A stretch of 60,651 nt of DNA from Tepidimicrobium xylanilyticum (GTDB lineage Bacteria > Bacillota > Clostridia > Tissierellales > Tepidimicrobiaceae), in the NCBI RefSeq assembly GCF_900106765.1, contig NZ_FNNG01000006.1:105140-165790 (forward strand), read 5' to 3'. The notes below the pieces were generated by a model, which saw nothing but the letters and a program-made list of their open reading frames with translations, searched no databases and was not told where the DNA came from. This document shows, piece by piece, positions 8,407 to 17,045 of the stretch. Each line of letters starts with the position of its first letter. Position 1 is the first letter of the stretch. A program made the translations under genes and the position numbers.

Positions 8407-8789
8407 TAATTAACTACCTCCCGGCTACTATCAATTATTTTACCGATAATCCCTCTGAGCTCCTTTAACTTCCCGATTATATTCTCATTCTTCAAATTGA
8501 TTGCTTCTGTTTCAAGTTCATCTATCAAATTGTATAACCTATCAATTTCTTCCCTGCTATAATAAAACTTCCTAACCAATCCAAGAGTGTCTTCATATTC
8601 GTATAGCTTTTCTTCTGCTCTCTTTAAAGTATCATATACACTCTGACGACTTATACCCAGTTCTTCTCCAATTTCTGCTAAAGATAAATTATGGATATAA
8701 TATAATTCTATGGCAGCAAACTGCCTTTCACTTAACAATTTCCCATAAAAATCAAATAAAATTCCAATTTCAATTAATTTATTAATCAT
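8406..8789 (-). CDS. ylxM: YlxM family helix-turn-helix SRP-associated protein
   Basis: A 127-residue protein of the YlxM/p13 family. It is a sigma-70-region-4-like helix-turn-helix protein that in streptococci modulates SRP assembly and Ffh GTPase activity. The helix-turn-helix is clear: LLSERQFAAIELYYIHNLSLAEIGEELGISRQSVYDTLKRAEEKL, about residues 18-62. The rest is coiled coil. The ATG at 8789 with GGTGAT upstream is preferred to the longer frame from 8816, which would add nine residues without a ribosome-binding site. It is first in the operon with ffh and rpsP. The promoter just upstream contains a perfect palindrome. Confidence 0.95.
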   Translation of the reverse strand: MINKLIEIGILFDFYGKLLSERQFAAIELYYIHNLSLAEIGEELGISRQSVYDTLKRAEEKLYEYEDTLGLVRKFYYSREEIDRLYNLIDELETEAINLKNENIIGKLKELRGIIGKIIDSSREVVN

Positions 8790-8807
8790 ACAAATCACCA
8801 AAAAATA

Positions 8808-8834
8808 TACTGTCAAGTTTGTAGCTTGACAGTA
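8808..8834 (-). promoter_or_regulatory. Perfect 10-bp inverted repeat at the ylxM transcription start (operator or 5' stem-loop)
   Basis: TACTGTCAAG and CTTGACAGTA flank a 7-base spacer. The element starts 2 bases after the -10 box, so it spans the expected +1 and would also form a stem-loop at the mRNA 5' end. It could be a repressor operator, an RNA-stabilising 5' hairpin, or (since six T/A-rich bases follow) a weak terminator for ftsY transcripts. Confidence 0.6.
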
Positions 8835-8836
8835 CT

Positions 8837-8865
8837 ATTCTAATATATCAACTTTTATTTGTCAA
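8837..8865 (-). promoter_or_regulatory. Near-consensus sigma-A promoter of the ylxM-ffh-rpsP operon
   Basis: A -35 TTGACA (8860-8865) and a -10 TAGAAT (8837-8842) have an exact 17-base spacer, in the gap between ftsY and ylxM. It is one of the best promoter matches in the window and fits high expression of SRP and S16. Confidence 0.8.
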
Positions 8866-8886
8866 TAATATAATAAAAATTATTTC

Positions 8887-9936
8887 CTAATCAAAGATGG
8901 CTTCAACAAAATCCTCAACATTAAACTCCTGAAGGTCATCGATTTTTTCTCCAATTCCTACTAGTTTTACGGGTAATCCTAATTCAGATTGAAGCGCAAT
9001 AACAACTCCTCCCTTTGCAGTACCATCTAATTTAGTAAGCACTACTCCAGTTATATCGCAGACTTCCTTAAAAACTTTCGCTTGAGAAATTGCGTTCTGT
9101 CCTGTAGTAGCATCTAATACCAATAAAACTTCTTTTTCTGCTTCTGGAAATTCACTATTCACTACCCTAAATATTTTGCTTAATTCATTCATTAAATTCT
9201 TCTTATTATGCAGTCTTCCAGCAGTATCACAAATTAGCACATCTGCTTTTCTAGCTTTAGCTGCCTGTATTCCATCAAATATAACAGCTGCTGGATCAGC
9301 TCCTTCACTATGCTTAACAAAATCTGCCCCAGACCTATTACTCCACTCTTCCAATTGTTCTATAGCGGCTGCTCTAAAAGTATCTCCTGCAGCAATTATT
9401 ACTTTTTTCCCTTGTTTTTTGAAATTATACGACAATTTGCCAATGGTCGTAGTCTTTCCTACTCCGTTCACTCCCACCATCAATATAACTGTAGGAGAAG
9501 AGCCTATCTTTAGTTTGTTATCTCCTTCAGATTCCTCCATTATTTTTTTTATCTCTTCTTTCAATAATTCCCTCACCTTATCTGGTTCACTGATTTTTTC
9601 CTCTTTTACTCGATTTTTTAACCTATCTATAATCTCCATAGTAGTATTTATCCCCACATCTGCAGTTACCAATATTTCCTCTAAATCATCGAATAATTCT
9701 TCATCTATCTTTCCATAGGACCTAAGAATAGCGTCGATCTTATCTGTCATACCTTTTCTAGTCTTGTCCAAGCCAGCCTTCAATTTTTGGAAAAAGTTTA
9801 TCTGGGGTTTTTCTTCAACTATATTTCCATTTTCATTCGTTGCTTTAATCTCCTCTTCATCAATCGGTTCTTCTAAATGCTTTTCATTTTCATCTTTCTT
9901 TTCTTCCTTATTTCGCCTAAAAAAATTTTTGAACAT
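8887..9936 (-). CDS. ftsY: SRP receptor FtsY
   Basis: A 349-residue SRP GTPase receptor at the membrane. A short, highly charged Lys/Glu-rich A region (about residues 1-45) precedes the N domain, and the G domain holds GVNGVGKTTTIGKL (G1), DTFRAAA, DTAGRLHNK (G3) and TKLDGTAKGG. It ends with GIGEKIDDLQEFNVEDFVEAIF, the standard terminal block. There is no transmembrane anchor; the charged N-terminus presumably binds lipid. It lies 12 bases after smc and is transcribed with it. AGGAGG precedes the ATG. Confidence 0.98.
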   Translation of the reverse strand: MFKNFFRRNKEEKKDENEKHLEEPIDEEEIKATNENGNIVEEKPQINFFQKLKAGLDKTRKGMTDKIDAILRSYGKIDEELFDDLEEILVTADVGINTTMEIIDRLKNRVKEEKISEPDKVRELLKEEIKKIMEESEGDNKLKIGSSPTVILMVGVNGVGKTTTIGKLSYNFKKQGKKVIIAAGDTFRAAAIEQLEEWSNRSGADFVKHSEGADPAAVIFDGIQAAKARKADVLICDTAGRLHNKKNLMNELSKIFRVVNSEFPEAEKEVLLVLDATTGQNAISQAKVFKEVCDITGVVLTKLDGTAKGGVVIALQSELGLPVKLVGIGEKIDDLQEFNVEDFVEAIFD

Positions 9937-9948
9937 AAATAATCCTCC

Positions 9949-12900
9949 TTAGCTTGCTATTTCTCCTGTATTATCTGTTAATTTTACAGACACAATTTTA
10001 CTTACACCTTCTTCTTCCATAGTAACTCCATATAATATATCCGCCATCTCCATTGTGCTCTTCCTGTGGGTTATAATAATGAACTGAGTATCTTCTGAAA
10101 AACTACGTAAGTAATTAGTATATCTGCTTATATTAGCTTCATCTAAAGCAGCATCTATTTCATCTAATACACAAAAAGGTGTTGGTTTGATCTTTAATAT
10201 CGCAAAAAGGAGGGCAACAGCAGTTAAAGATTTTTCTCCACCAGAGAGTAAAGATAGGCTCTGCAGTTTTTTCCCTGGAGGCTGCGCTTTTATCTCTATA
10301 CCGCAGTTTAATATGTCTTTTTCATCTTCTAACTCTATGCTTGCTTTCCCTCCACCAAATAAGGCAGAAAATATTTCATCAAATGCTACATTTATTTTGT
10401 TAAAATTGTATAGGAACTGTTCCTTCATTTTTTTCTCCATATCATTTATTACCTGCAATAAATTTTCCTTTGACAGTAATAGGTCTTCATGTTGCTTGCA
10501 TATGAAATCAAGTCTTTCCTTTATTTTTTTATAATCTTCAATGGAAGCAAGATTTACTGAACCTATATCTTTAATTTCATTTTTGATTTTTCTTGCCTCC
10601 TCTTTTACCTTATTTTCATCCTCCACTGGAATTCTAAATTTTTGAGCTTCCTCATAATTTAACTCATAATCTTCCTTTAATTTAGTATTAATATTTTCAA
10701 GTTGAACATTATATTTTGCTTCCTTTATATCGCAATTATTTAATAACTTAGATTGTTCATTTATCTGATTATTGAGCTCATTTAAACTATCTTGCTTTAA
10801 ATAGTAATCTTTCATGAGTAGGCTCTTTTTTGTTTTTAAATCCATCAAGGCTTCCTCTTTTTCCTCTTTACAATTAGTAAATTTAATTATTTCATCCCTA
10901 ATATTATCTCTTTCATCTGCTAAGGCCTTAATCTCTTCTTTATTCTTTTTTAGCTCTTCTTCTTTCACTTTTATTAAATAATAGTTATTATCTATTTCCT
11001 TTTTTGTTGATTCTATCATCTCTTCCTTATTAGCCAATCTATTTTCTATATTATTCAATTGTATTTTAACATCAGTTACCTCTTTTGATGCTTCTTCTTC
11101 TCTGACCTTTATTTCTTCAAAATCACTAATCATCTCTTTTATAATTTCTTTTGATTTATTGTTTTCTAAATCTATTAAATCCAGTTCTTCTTTTAATACT
11201 TTCTCCTCTTTAACTAAATTATCTAACTCTATTTTAAGTCTTTCCATCTCGCCAAAATATTTGCTTAGGGAACTATTTGCATCTTCTAGTTGGCTAAAGG
11301 CTTTGTTTTTTTCATTTTCAATTCTAACGAATTCTATATTCTTATTTTGCAAGCTTTCCTCTTGAACCTTTATGTTTGCTTGAATTTCCAGTATTTTTGT
11401 TTTTAATTGTCTTTTTTTATCTTCCAAGTCATCTAATGCTTTATTGAAAATCTTTATTTCCTCTTCAATTTTTACTATTCTAGCCCTTCTATTAATGAGA
11501 TTAGTACTAGCTTTAGAAAAGCTTCCTCCTGTCATGGAGCCTCCTGCATTAATTATATCTCCCTTTAAAGTTACTATTTTAAAAGCATAGTTGTATTTTT
11601 TTGCTAATATAAGAGCATCCCTTAAATCTTTCACTATTATAGTTTTACCTAGTAAATACTCAAAGATATTCCTATACTCTTCATCAAAATTAATCAGTTC
11701 TGATCCTAATCCCAATATATTGTATTTTTCCCTATCTTTAGGACTTATATATAAAGGCTTCCCTTTTATTGTTGTAAGTGGTAAAAAAGTAACCCGTCCC
11801 AAGTTGTTTTCTCTTAAATATTCGATTACATATTTGGCATCTTCCTCATTCTTTGTTACTACGTTTTGTAAGCTACCGCTTAATCCCACATCTATGGCCT
11901 TTTCATACTCTTCGTCTACTCTCATTAAATCTGCCACAACTCCAATAATCTTTTCCCTTAAAAAGTCCTTTTTTCTACATTCCAACATGAGGTTCTTAAC
12001 ACTCTTATAGTAGCCCTCATAATCCTGTTCCATAGTTTTAAGCAAATTATAATTGGAAACTTTGCCTTGAAGCTCTGCCCTTTTACCGTTGATATCCTTG
12101 TAAAGATAATCCAATTTATCATTATGTTCTTTTTCCAATAATTTTAATTGATAAAGGATTTCTTTTTCTTTGTCAATCTCTTTTGCTTTAACCTCTTCCT
12201 CCTTTTCAATCCACTCTAATAGTTGCTCATTTTCTTTTACCTTTTCCAATAAAGATTTTATTTCATTCTCAACTTGGTTCATTCTTCTATATATATTATC
12301 TTTAAAACTAGCAAAGCTATTTATCTTACTTTTTTTATCCCTGATTGCATTGTAAACTTCTATTGCATTATCCCTTTGGACTTCAATCTCCCTTTCCTTT
12401 AGGAGAATTTGATCCTTTAGCATTTGTAGTTTTATATTCTTATTATGGAATTCTTTTTTTAATAAACTTAACTCCTCTAACAATTTTGATCTTTCATCTA
12501 TCAACTGAGTTTTTTTCCTATCCATATCCTCTAATTTAGAATTTAACCCTTCTATCTCATTAACCAATCTTTCTATATCCCTTTGCAAATACTTTTCCTT
12601 TTCTTCCAGTAATGATAGATGGTTATTTCTTTCATTGAGAGAATTTAAAGCTTCAGACCTTTCCCTTTCAATCATATCCATAGATATATCTAATTCCGAT
12701 ATTTTATTTTTCATCATATTGAAATTACATTCAACTTCATTCCTTCTATTAATTAATTCATCCATCTGTTTCTTCAGTTTTTCTTTCTCATCTTTGTTAA
12801 GAAGAATCAAATTATTAAGCCTTTCAAATTCCCTTATTAATAGATTGATCTCAATTTCTTTTAATCTATTAGAAAGTTTAAGATAGACATGAGCTTTTTC

Positions 12901-13527
12901 CGATTGCTCCTTTAAATTATCCGATTGGATAGTAAGTTCATGGATCAAATCCTTAATCCTTACAATATTTTGGTCTGTCTTTTCTAGTTTTTTTTCTGCT
13001 TCTATTTTTCTAGTCTTATATTTTACTATGCCAGCAGCCTCTTCAAATATCTTTCTCCTTTCTTCCGGTCTTGTGCTGAGTACCTCATCAACCTTACCTT
13101 GTCCAATTATTGAATAACCTTCCTTGCCAACTCCGGTATCCATAAATAATTCTCTAATATCTTTTAACCTACAGGAATTTTTGTTTATATAGTATTCGCT
13201 TTCCCCTGAACGAAACATCCTTCTTGTAATAGCCACTTCTCCATAATCTAGGGGAATAACCTTATCATTATTGTCAAAGGTAATAGTTACTTCGCTATAT
13301 CCTAAGGCTCTTCTCTTGTCGGTTCCTGAAAAAATCACATCCTCCATTTTACTGCCCCGTAAAGTCTTTATACTTTGCTCTCCTAAAACCCATCTAATAG
13401 CATCTGCAATATTGCTCTTACCACTGCCATTAGGCCCTACAATAGCAGTAATGCCCTTTTTAAAATCTATCTCCACCTTATCAGCAAAGGATTTAAAGCC
13501 ATTTATTTCAATTTTTTTTAAGTGCAA
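9949..13527 (-). CDS. smc: Chromosome partition protein SMC
   Basis: A 1192-residue SMC ATPase, the core of the bacterial condensin with ScpA/ScpB. The N-terminal head has GPNGSGKSNIADAIRWVLGEQS (Walker A). Two long coiled coils (roughly 165-500 and 680-1020) flank a hinge around 510-670 that contains YEKAIDVGLSGSLQNVV and the glycine-rich GGSMTGGS. The C-terminal head has the signature LSLLSGGEKSLTAVALLFAI and Walker B PFCVLDEIDAALDEAN. The start is a TTG: 13527 gives the usual MHLKKIEINGFKSF opening and has GGGTGA 6 bases upstream; another TTG at 13533 is possible. Lies between the radical SAM gene and ftsY, as in other Clostridia. Confidence 0.98.
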   Translation of the reverse strand: MHLKKIEINGFKSFADKVEIDFKKGITAIVGPNGSGKSNIADAIRWVLGEQSIKTLRGSKMEDVIFSGTDKRRALGYSEVTITFDNNDKVIPLDYGEVAITRRMFRSGESEYYINKNSCRLKDIRELFMDTGVGKEGYSIIGQGKVDEVLSTRPEERRKIFEEAAGIVKYKTRKIEAEKKLEKTDQNIVRIKDLIHELTIQSDNLKEQSEKAHVYLKLSNRLKEIEINLLIREFERLNNLILLNKDEKEKLKKQMDELINRRNEVECNFNMMKNKISELDISMDMIERERSEALNSLNERNNHLSLLEEKEKYLQRDIERLVNEIEGLNSKLEDMDRKKTQLIDERSKLLEELSLLKKEFHNKNIKLQMLKDQILLKEREIEVQRDNAIEVYNAIRDKKSKINSFASFKDNIYRRMNQVENEIKSLLEKVKENEQLLEWIEKEEEVKAKEIDKEKEILYQLKLLEKEHNDKLDYLYKDINGKRAELQGKVSNYNLLKTMEQDYEGYYKSVKNLMLECRKKDFLREKIIGVVADLMRVDEEYEKAIDVGLSGSLQNVVTKNEEDAKYVIEYLRENNLGRVTFLPLTTIKGKPLYISPKDREKYNILGLGSELINFDEEYRNIFEYLLGKTIIVKDLRDALILAKKYNYAFKIVTLKGDIINAGGSMTGGSFSKASTNLINRRARIVKIEEEIKIFNKALDDLEDKKRQLKTKILEIQANIKVQEESLQNKNIEFVRIENEKNKAFSQLEDANSSLSKYFGEMERLKIELDNLVKEEKVLKEELDLIDLENNKSKEIIKEMISDFEEIKVREEEASKEVTDVKIQLNNIENRLANKEEMIESTKKEIDNNYYLIKVKEEELKKNKEEIKALADERDNIRDEIIKFTNCKEEKEEALMDLKTKKSLLMKDYYLKQDSLNELNNQINEQSKLLNNCDIKEAKYNVQLENINTKLKEDYELNYEEAQKFRIPVEDENKVKEEARKIKNEIKDIGSVNLASIEDYKKIKERLDFICKQHEDLLLSKENLLQVINDMEKKMKEQFLYNFNKINVAFDEIFSALFGGGKASIELEDEKDILNCGIEIKAQPPGKKLQSLSLLSGGEKSLTAVALLFAILKIKPTPFCVLDEIDAALDEANISRYTNYLRSFSEDTQFIIITHRKSTMEMADILYGVTMEEEGVSKIVSVKLTDNTGEIAS

Positions 13528-13590
13528 GTCCAATCACCCTTTAAACTCATATTAATCCCTAATTACAGATTATTAAATATTACTCTCATT

Positions 13591-14694
13591 TTAACTACAA
13601 ACTTCATTTCTCTCACTTATATTCAACAGTTTATTAATAAATCCTTTTTTATTTATTCTGTAGTAGTTTTGACCAACATATATACCTATTATATCCTTAT
13701 CCAATTCATTTCCATATACCTTTATAGCTTTTAATCCATATTTGTTAACTAAATATTCTACATTATGTGATTTTTGCCCTACCAAGTTGGATATGTTACT
13801 TTTATTTATTTCTATCTTCACTATATCATTCCCTATTTTGCCTACTATCGAACTTAAAACTTCTTCTAAAATGACCCTATAAATGTAAGATTCAACTAAT
13901 TGCCTGAAGGATGGATGAAAGGGACCTGCCACCACGTCTTTTCCATAATTTATAGTTTCAGTTGGCTGCAATCCTATTCGTATCACATTAATACTATTAT
14001 TTTCAAACAAAGTCAATAAATAAGCTGAAATCTCTACAGCTTCTTCTAAGGACAAAGGCTTATACCTATTGCATTTATATAATTTCTCCAAATAAGTATC
14101 CTTTATGACTAAAGTGGGATAAATTCTCACACAATAAGGTTGCAACTTAATAAATTCTTTTGCAGTAAAAATCATTTTATCCTTTGTGTCTCCTATTAAA
14201 CCTAACATCATCTGTAACCCTAATTTAAAATTATATTCCTTAATTAGTTGAGAGGCCATATAAACCTGCTGGCTATTATGGCCTCTTCCATTTTTCCTTA
14301 AAACACTGTCATCTAATGATTGTACCCCCAATTCAATAATATCAACTCCATATTCCTTAAGGAAGCATAAAATATCTTTATCAATATAATCAGGCCTTGT
14401 AGACAATCTAATTTTATCTATTTTACCATCTTTCTTATATTTTAGAGGAATAGCCAACAACTGCCTTTGAATCTCTTTATCTATTCCTGTAAAACTTCCA
14501 CCATAAAAAGCTACTTCAATAGTGATATCATTTGGAGGGAAAGTTGTTAAATGCTCTTCAATGGTATGTTCTACATACTCTGGTGTTACATCAGTAGAAA
14601 GACCAGTAATTCGCCTTTGGTTGCAAAAAACACAATCATGGGGACAGCCATAATGGGGTACAAAAATAGGTATTATAAAATGTTTTTTACCCAT
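13591..14694 (-). CDS. Elp3-family radical SAM protein without acetyltransferase domain
   Basis: A 367-residue radical SAM protein. The [4Fe-4S]-binding CxxxCxxC is at Cys17, Cys21 and Cys24 (GCPHDCVFC), followed by NQRRITG. The AFYGGSFTGI motif and IRLSTRPDYID, VDIIELGVQSLDD and GLQMMLGLIGDT match the Elp3-like branch, but there is no C-terminal GNAT domain as in true Elp3. The product is unknown; a tRNA or other RNA modification is a reasonable guess only. The ATG at 14694 with GGTGA upstream is preferred over an upstream GTG. It overlaps the 3' end of rnc by 8 bases, so it is likely coupled to RNase III, an association seen in Clostridia. Confidence 0.85.
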   Translation of the reverse strand: MGKKHFIIPIFVPHYGCPHDCVFCNQRRITGLSTDVTPEYVEHTIEEHLTTFPPNDITIEVAFYGGSFTGIDKEIQRQLLAIPLKYKKDGKIDKIRLSTRPDYIDKDILCFLKEYGVDIIELGVQSLDDSVLRKNGRGHNSQQVYMASQLIKEYNFKLGLQMMLGLIGDTKDKMIFTAKEFIKLQPYCVRIYPTLVIKDTYLEKLYKCNRYKPLSLEEAVEISAYLLTLFENNSINVIRIGLQPTETINYGKDVVAGPFHPSFRQLVESYIYRVILEEVLSSIVGKIGNDIVKIEINKSNISNLVGQKSHNVEYLVNKYGLKAIKVYGNELDKDIIGIYVGQNYYRINKKGFINKLLNISERNEVCS

Positions 14695-15409
14695 CTGTTT
14701 CACCTATTTTAAGTAAGGCTTGCTTAGCTGCCATTTGCTCCGCCTCCTTTTTATTTCTACCCATCCCACTACCTATGATTTTGCCTTCTATAAGCACGTT
14801 CATATAAAACTTTTTATTATGATCTGGCCCTGTCTCTTTCTCAACCCTATATTCAATTTTGGATATTCCTCTTTTTTGCAATATTTCTTGGAGTTCAGTT
14901 TTGTAATCAATAAATAGATTTCCTTTTGATAAAGCATAAATTACCTCTCGCTCGAACTGCCCTAATAAAAAGTCCTTAGCACTTTTTAATCCTCCATCTA
15001 CAAAAATTGCTCCTGTCAATGCTTCAAAGGCATCGGCTAATATGGAATCCCTATCTCTACCGCCTGTTGCATCTTCCCCTTTTCCTAATAGCAGATAATC
15101 ACCTAGATTAATTTTCCTCGCAGCAAAAGCTAAAGAGGATTCGCATACAACTGAAGCTCTCCTCTTCGTTAAATCTCCTTCTGGAAACTCTATAAAACGC
15201 TTATAAAGATATTCGCTAACAACCAAGCTAATTACAGAATCACCTAAAAATTCTAATCTTTCATTGCTCTTGTCGCATTTTCCCTTGTTTTCATTAACAT
15301 ATGAACTATGGGTTAAAGAAGTATTTAATAATTCTATATCTTTAAACTGATAATTGATTTCAGATTGAAGTTTATTTAATATTCTTTCCCTATCAGGTGA
15401 TATTCTCAC
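14687..15409 (-). CDS. rnc: Ribonuclease III
   Basis: A 240-residue double-strand-specific RNase that processes rRNA and some mRNAs. The catalytic domain has the signature NERLEFLGDSVISLVVSEYLY, with the paired acidic residues, and ILADAFEALTGAIFVD. The C-terminal dsRNA-binding domain (about residues 165-236) contains YKTELQEILQKRG and the GxGxNKKEAEQMAAKQALL helix. The start is GTG at 15409 with GGAGGTTATAAT upstream. It follows acpP and is followed, overlapping, by the radical SAM gene; the acpP-rnc-smc order is the usual Bacillota one. Confidence 0.97.
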   Translation of the reverse strand: MRISPDRERILNKLQSEINYQFKDIELLNTSLTHSSYVNENKGKCDKSNERLEFLGDSVISLVVSEYLYKRFIEFPEGDLTKRRASVVCESSLAFAARKINLGDYLLLGKGEDATGGRDRDSILADAFEALTGAIFVDGGLKSAKDFLLGQFEREVIYALSKGNLFIDYKTELQEILQKRGISKIEYRVEKETGPDHNKKFYMNVLIEGKIIGSGMGRNKKEAEQMAAKQALLKIGETDG

Positions 15410-15424
15410 ATTATAACCTCCAAA

Positions 15425-15452
15425 TTAATAGAGTTAAGGTTAACTCTATTAA
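15425..15452. terminator. Hairpin between acpP and rnc
   Basis: A perfect 13-bp inverted repeat (TTAATAGAGTTAA / TTAACTCTATTAA) separated by 2 bases sits in the 54-base gap; the realistic fold has an 11-bp stem and a 6-base loop. It starts 11 bases after the acpP stop. The T-tract on the minus strand is short (ATTT), so partial termination or mRNA 3'-end protection of the abundant acpP message is likely. Confidence 0.55.
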
Positions 15453-15463
15453 TGACAATTTTA

Positions 15464-15694
15464 TTACCTTACGATTTTACTTATATATTCCACAGCATCT
15501 CCTACTGTGATAATTTCTTCTATAACGTCGTCTTCCACTTCTATTTCAAATTCATCCTCTAAAGCCATAATTAACTCCACTAAATCTAAAGAATCCGCAT
15601 TCAAATCTTCCCTAAAGGAAGTTTCCGTTGTAATATCCTCTTCATCAATGTGAAATTGTTGCGATATGATCTCCTTAATTCTTTCATAAACCAT
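15464..15694 (-). CDS. acpP: Acyl carrier protein
   Basis: A 76-residue ACP, carrier of growing acyl chains on a 4'-phosphopantetheine. The attachment serine is Ser35 in the NADSLDLVELIM motif. The protein is acidic and four-helical, of the usual size. An AGGTG ribosome-binding site precedes the ATG. It lies 23 bases downstream of plsX, which uses acyl-ACP as substrate. The fabD and fabG genes that separate plsX from acpP in B. subtilis are absent here. Confidence 0.97.
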   Translation of the reverse strand: MVYERIKEIISQQFHIDEEDITTETSFREDLNADSLDLVELIMALEDEFEIEVEDDVIEEIITVGDAVEYISKIVR

Positions 15695-15717
15695 TTTTAT
15701 AGCACCTCCAAAAGACT

Positions 15718-16716
15718 CTATTTATTTCTACTAGCATTTATATCATCTTCTATGATATTTATTACATCCATTTCAATAAAATCCTTAACTTGCCTTATTG
15801 CATTTTTAATTGCAAAGGCATCTGAACTACCATGGGCTTTTACAACTGGTTTTTTTAATCCCAACAATGGAGCCCCTCCATATTCCCTATAATCTAGCAT
15901 TCCCTTAAAGTTCATAAGCTGTTTTCTTAGTAATATGGCTCCAACCTTAGATTGGAAAGTTTTATTAAATTCCTCCTTTAAGGAAGAAAATAAAGACTTA
16001 GCCATTCCCTCCGTAAGTTTTAGAATAATATTGCCAACAAATCCATCACAAACTAACACATCTGCAACCCCTGCAGGAATATCTCTAGCTTCTACATTTC
16101 CAATGAAATTTAAGTTAGAATTCTCAATTAGTTCGTAGGCTTTTTGGACTAGTTGGTTTCCTTTTCCTCTTTCTGTTCCAATGTTAACTAGGCCTACCCT
16201 GGGAGCTTCCACCTTCAATACCTTTTCACTATATATGGAACCCATAATGGCAAATTGCTTCAAATATTCAGGCTTGCAATCTACATTAGCCCCTAAATCC
16301 AACAAAAGAGATATACCTCTAATAGTAGGATATACAGAAGCTAAAGCCGCTCTCTCAATACCATCTATTCTGCTTACTATAAACAAGCCTCCTGCTAACA
16401 AGGCTCCTGTACTACCTGCAGAAACGAAACCATCTCCTATTCCTTCCTTCAATGCTTTTAATCCAATAACCATTGAAGAGTCTTTTTTTCTTCTTATAGC
16501 AAAGGCGGGTTCATCATCATTGGTAATGATTTCAGTGGAATTAATGATGTCAATTGCTTCATCAGGAAAATCGTATTTTGATAATTCAGTATCTATTATT
16601 TCTTTATTTCCCACAATTATTACACTTACTCCCAATTCCTTTACCGCACTTACACACCCTTCAACAATGGCCTCTGGACTATTATCCCCTCCCATGCCAT
16701 CAACAATAACCTTCAT
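15718..16716 (-). CDS. plsX: Phosphate acyltransferase PlsX
   Basis: A 332-residue acyl-ACP:phosphate acyltransferase, which makes acyl-phosphate for PlsY (also in this window). It is a peripheral membrane enzyme. Diagnostic blocks are KVIVDGMGGDNSPEAIVEGC at the N-terminus, DGFVSAGSTGALLAGGLFIV, LLDLGANVDC, GLVNIGTERGKGNQLVQKAYELI and VLVCDGFVGNIILKLTEG. The length is normal. TTAGGAGG precedes the ATG, and a probable promoter lies about 45 bases upstream. The upstream fapR regulator gene is missing, and I see no FapR-type operator. Confidence 0.97.
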   Translation of the reverse strand: MKVIVDGMGGDNSPEAIVEGCVSAVKELGVSVIIVGNKEIIDTELSKYDFPDEAIDIINSTEIITNDDEPAFAIRRKKDSSMVIGLKALKEGIGDGFVSAGSTGALLAGGLFIVSRIDGIERAALASVYPTIRGISLLLDLGANVDCKPEYLKQFAIMGSIYSEKVLKVEAPRVGLVNIGTERGKGNQLVQKAYELIENSNLNFIGNVEARDIPAGVADVLVCDGFVGNIILKLTEGMAKSLFSSLKEEFNKTFQSKVGAILLRKQLMNFKGMLDYREYGGAPLLGLKKPVVKAHGSSDAFAIKNAIRQVKDFIEMDVINIIEDDINASRNK

Positions 16717-16757
16717 GCTTAACCTCCTAATCCAACTTAATAGAGCTACTGATAATA

Positions 16758-16786
16758 AATATATTATAGAACTTAGAAAATTGCAA
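16758..16786 (-). promoter_or_regulatory. Probable sigma-A promoter of plsX
   Basis: A -35 TTGCAA (16781-16786) and a -10 TATATT (16758-16763), with a 17-base spacer, lie between the rpmF terminator and plsX. The upstream terminator makes a separate promoter for plsX necessary. Confidence 0.5.
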
Positions 16787-16797
16787 TATTTTATAAT

Positions 16798-16832
16798 AAA
16801 AAAGATAGTGATAATCCTTCACTATCTTTTTT
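16798..16832. terminator. Bidirectional-looking terminator after rpmF
   Basis: A perfect 8-bp stem (GATAGTGA / TCACTATC) with a 7-base loop is flanked by A6 on one side and T6 on the other. It lies 21 bases after the rpmF stop codon. It should end the yceD-rpmF transcript before plsX. Confidence 0.85.
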
Positions 16833-16852
16833 ATATTTTTTCAGAGCATTAA

Positions 16853-17032
16853 TTATTCTACTTCTATTACTTCCTTGTCTTTATAATACCCACAAGCTCT
16901 GCAAACTCTATGAGGTAACTTGGGTTCATGACATTGAGGACATTCCGAAATGGTAACTCTAGTTAATCTATAAGCTGATGCCCTTCTTTTATCTCTTCTT
17001 GCTTTAGAAGTTTTTCTTTTTGGTACTGCCAA
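16853..17032 (-). CDS. rpmF: 50S ribosomal protein L32 (zinc-ribbon form)
   Basis: A 59-residue bL32 that begins at a TTG codon with GGAGGTG 7 bases upstream. The N-terminus [17 protein letters not shown] is diagnostic. The zinc ribbon is CPQC and CRAC, nine residues apart, and the protein ends VIEVE. All four cysteines are present, so this is the zinc-dependent C+ form. It follows yceD by 13 bases, the almost universal yceD-rpmF pairing. Confidence 0.97.
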   Translation of the reverse strand: MAVPKRKTSKARRDKRRASAYRLTRVTISECPQCHEPKLPHRVCRACGYYKDKEVIEVE

Positions 17033-17045
17033 TTAAAACACCTCC

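Noticed and set aside
9176-9718. A 180-residue plus-strand frame opposite ftsY
   Set aside because: FtsY is complete on the other strand. The antisense frame is Ser/Phe-rich, typical of shadow reading.
16181-16852. A 223-residue plus-strand frame opposite plsX
   Set aside because: The minus strand encodes a full, motif-complete PlsX. The long antisense frame follows from low G+C codon usage and has no start signals.
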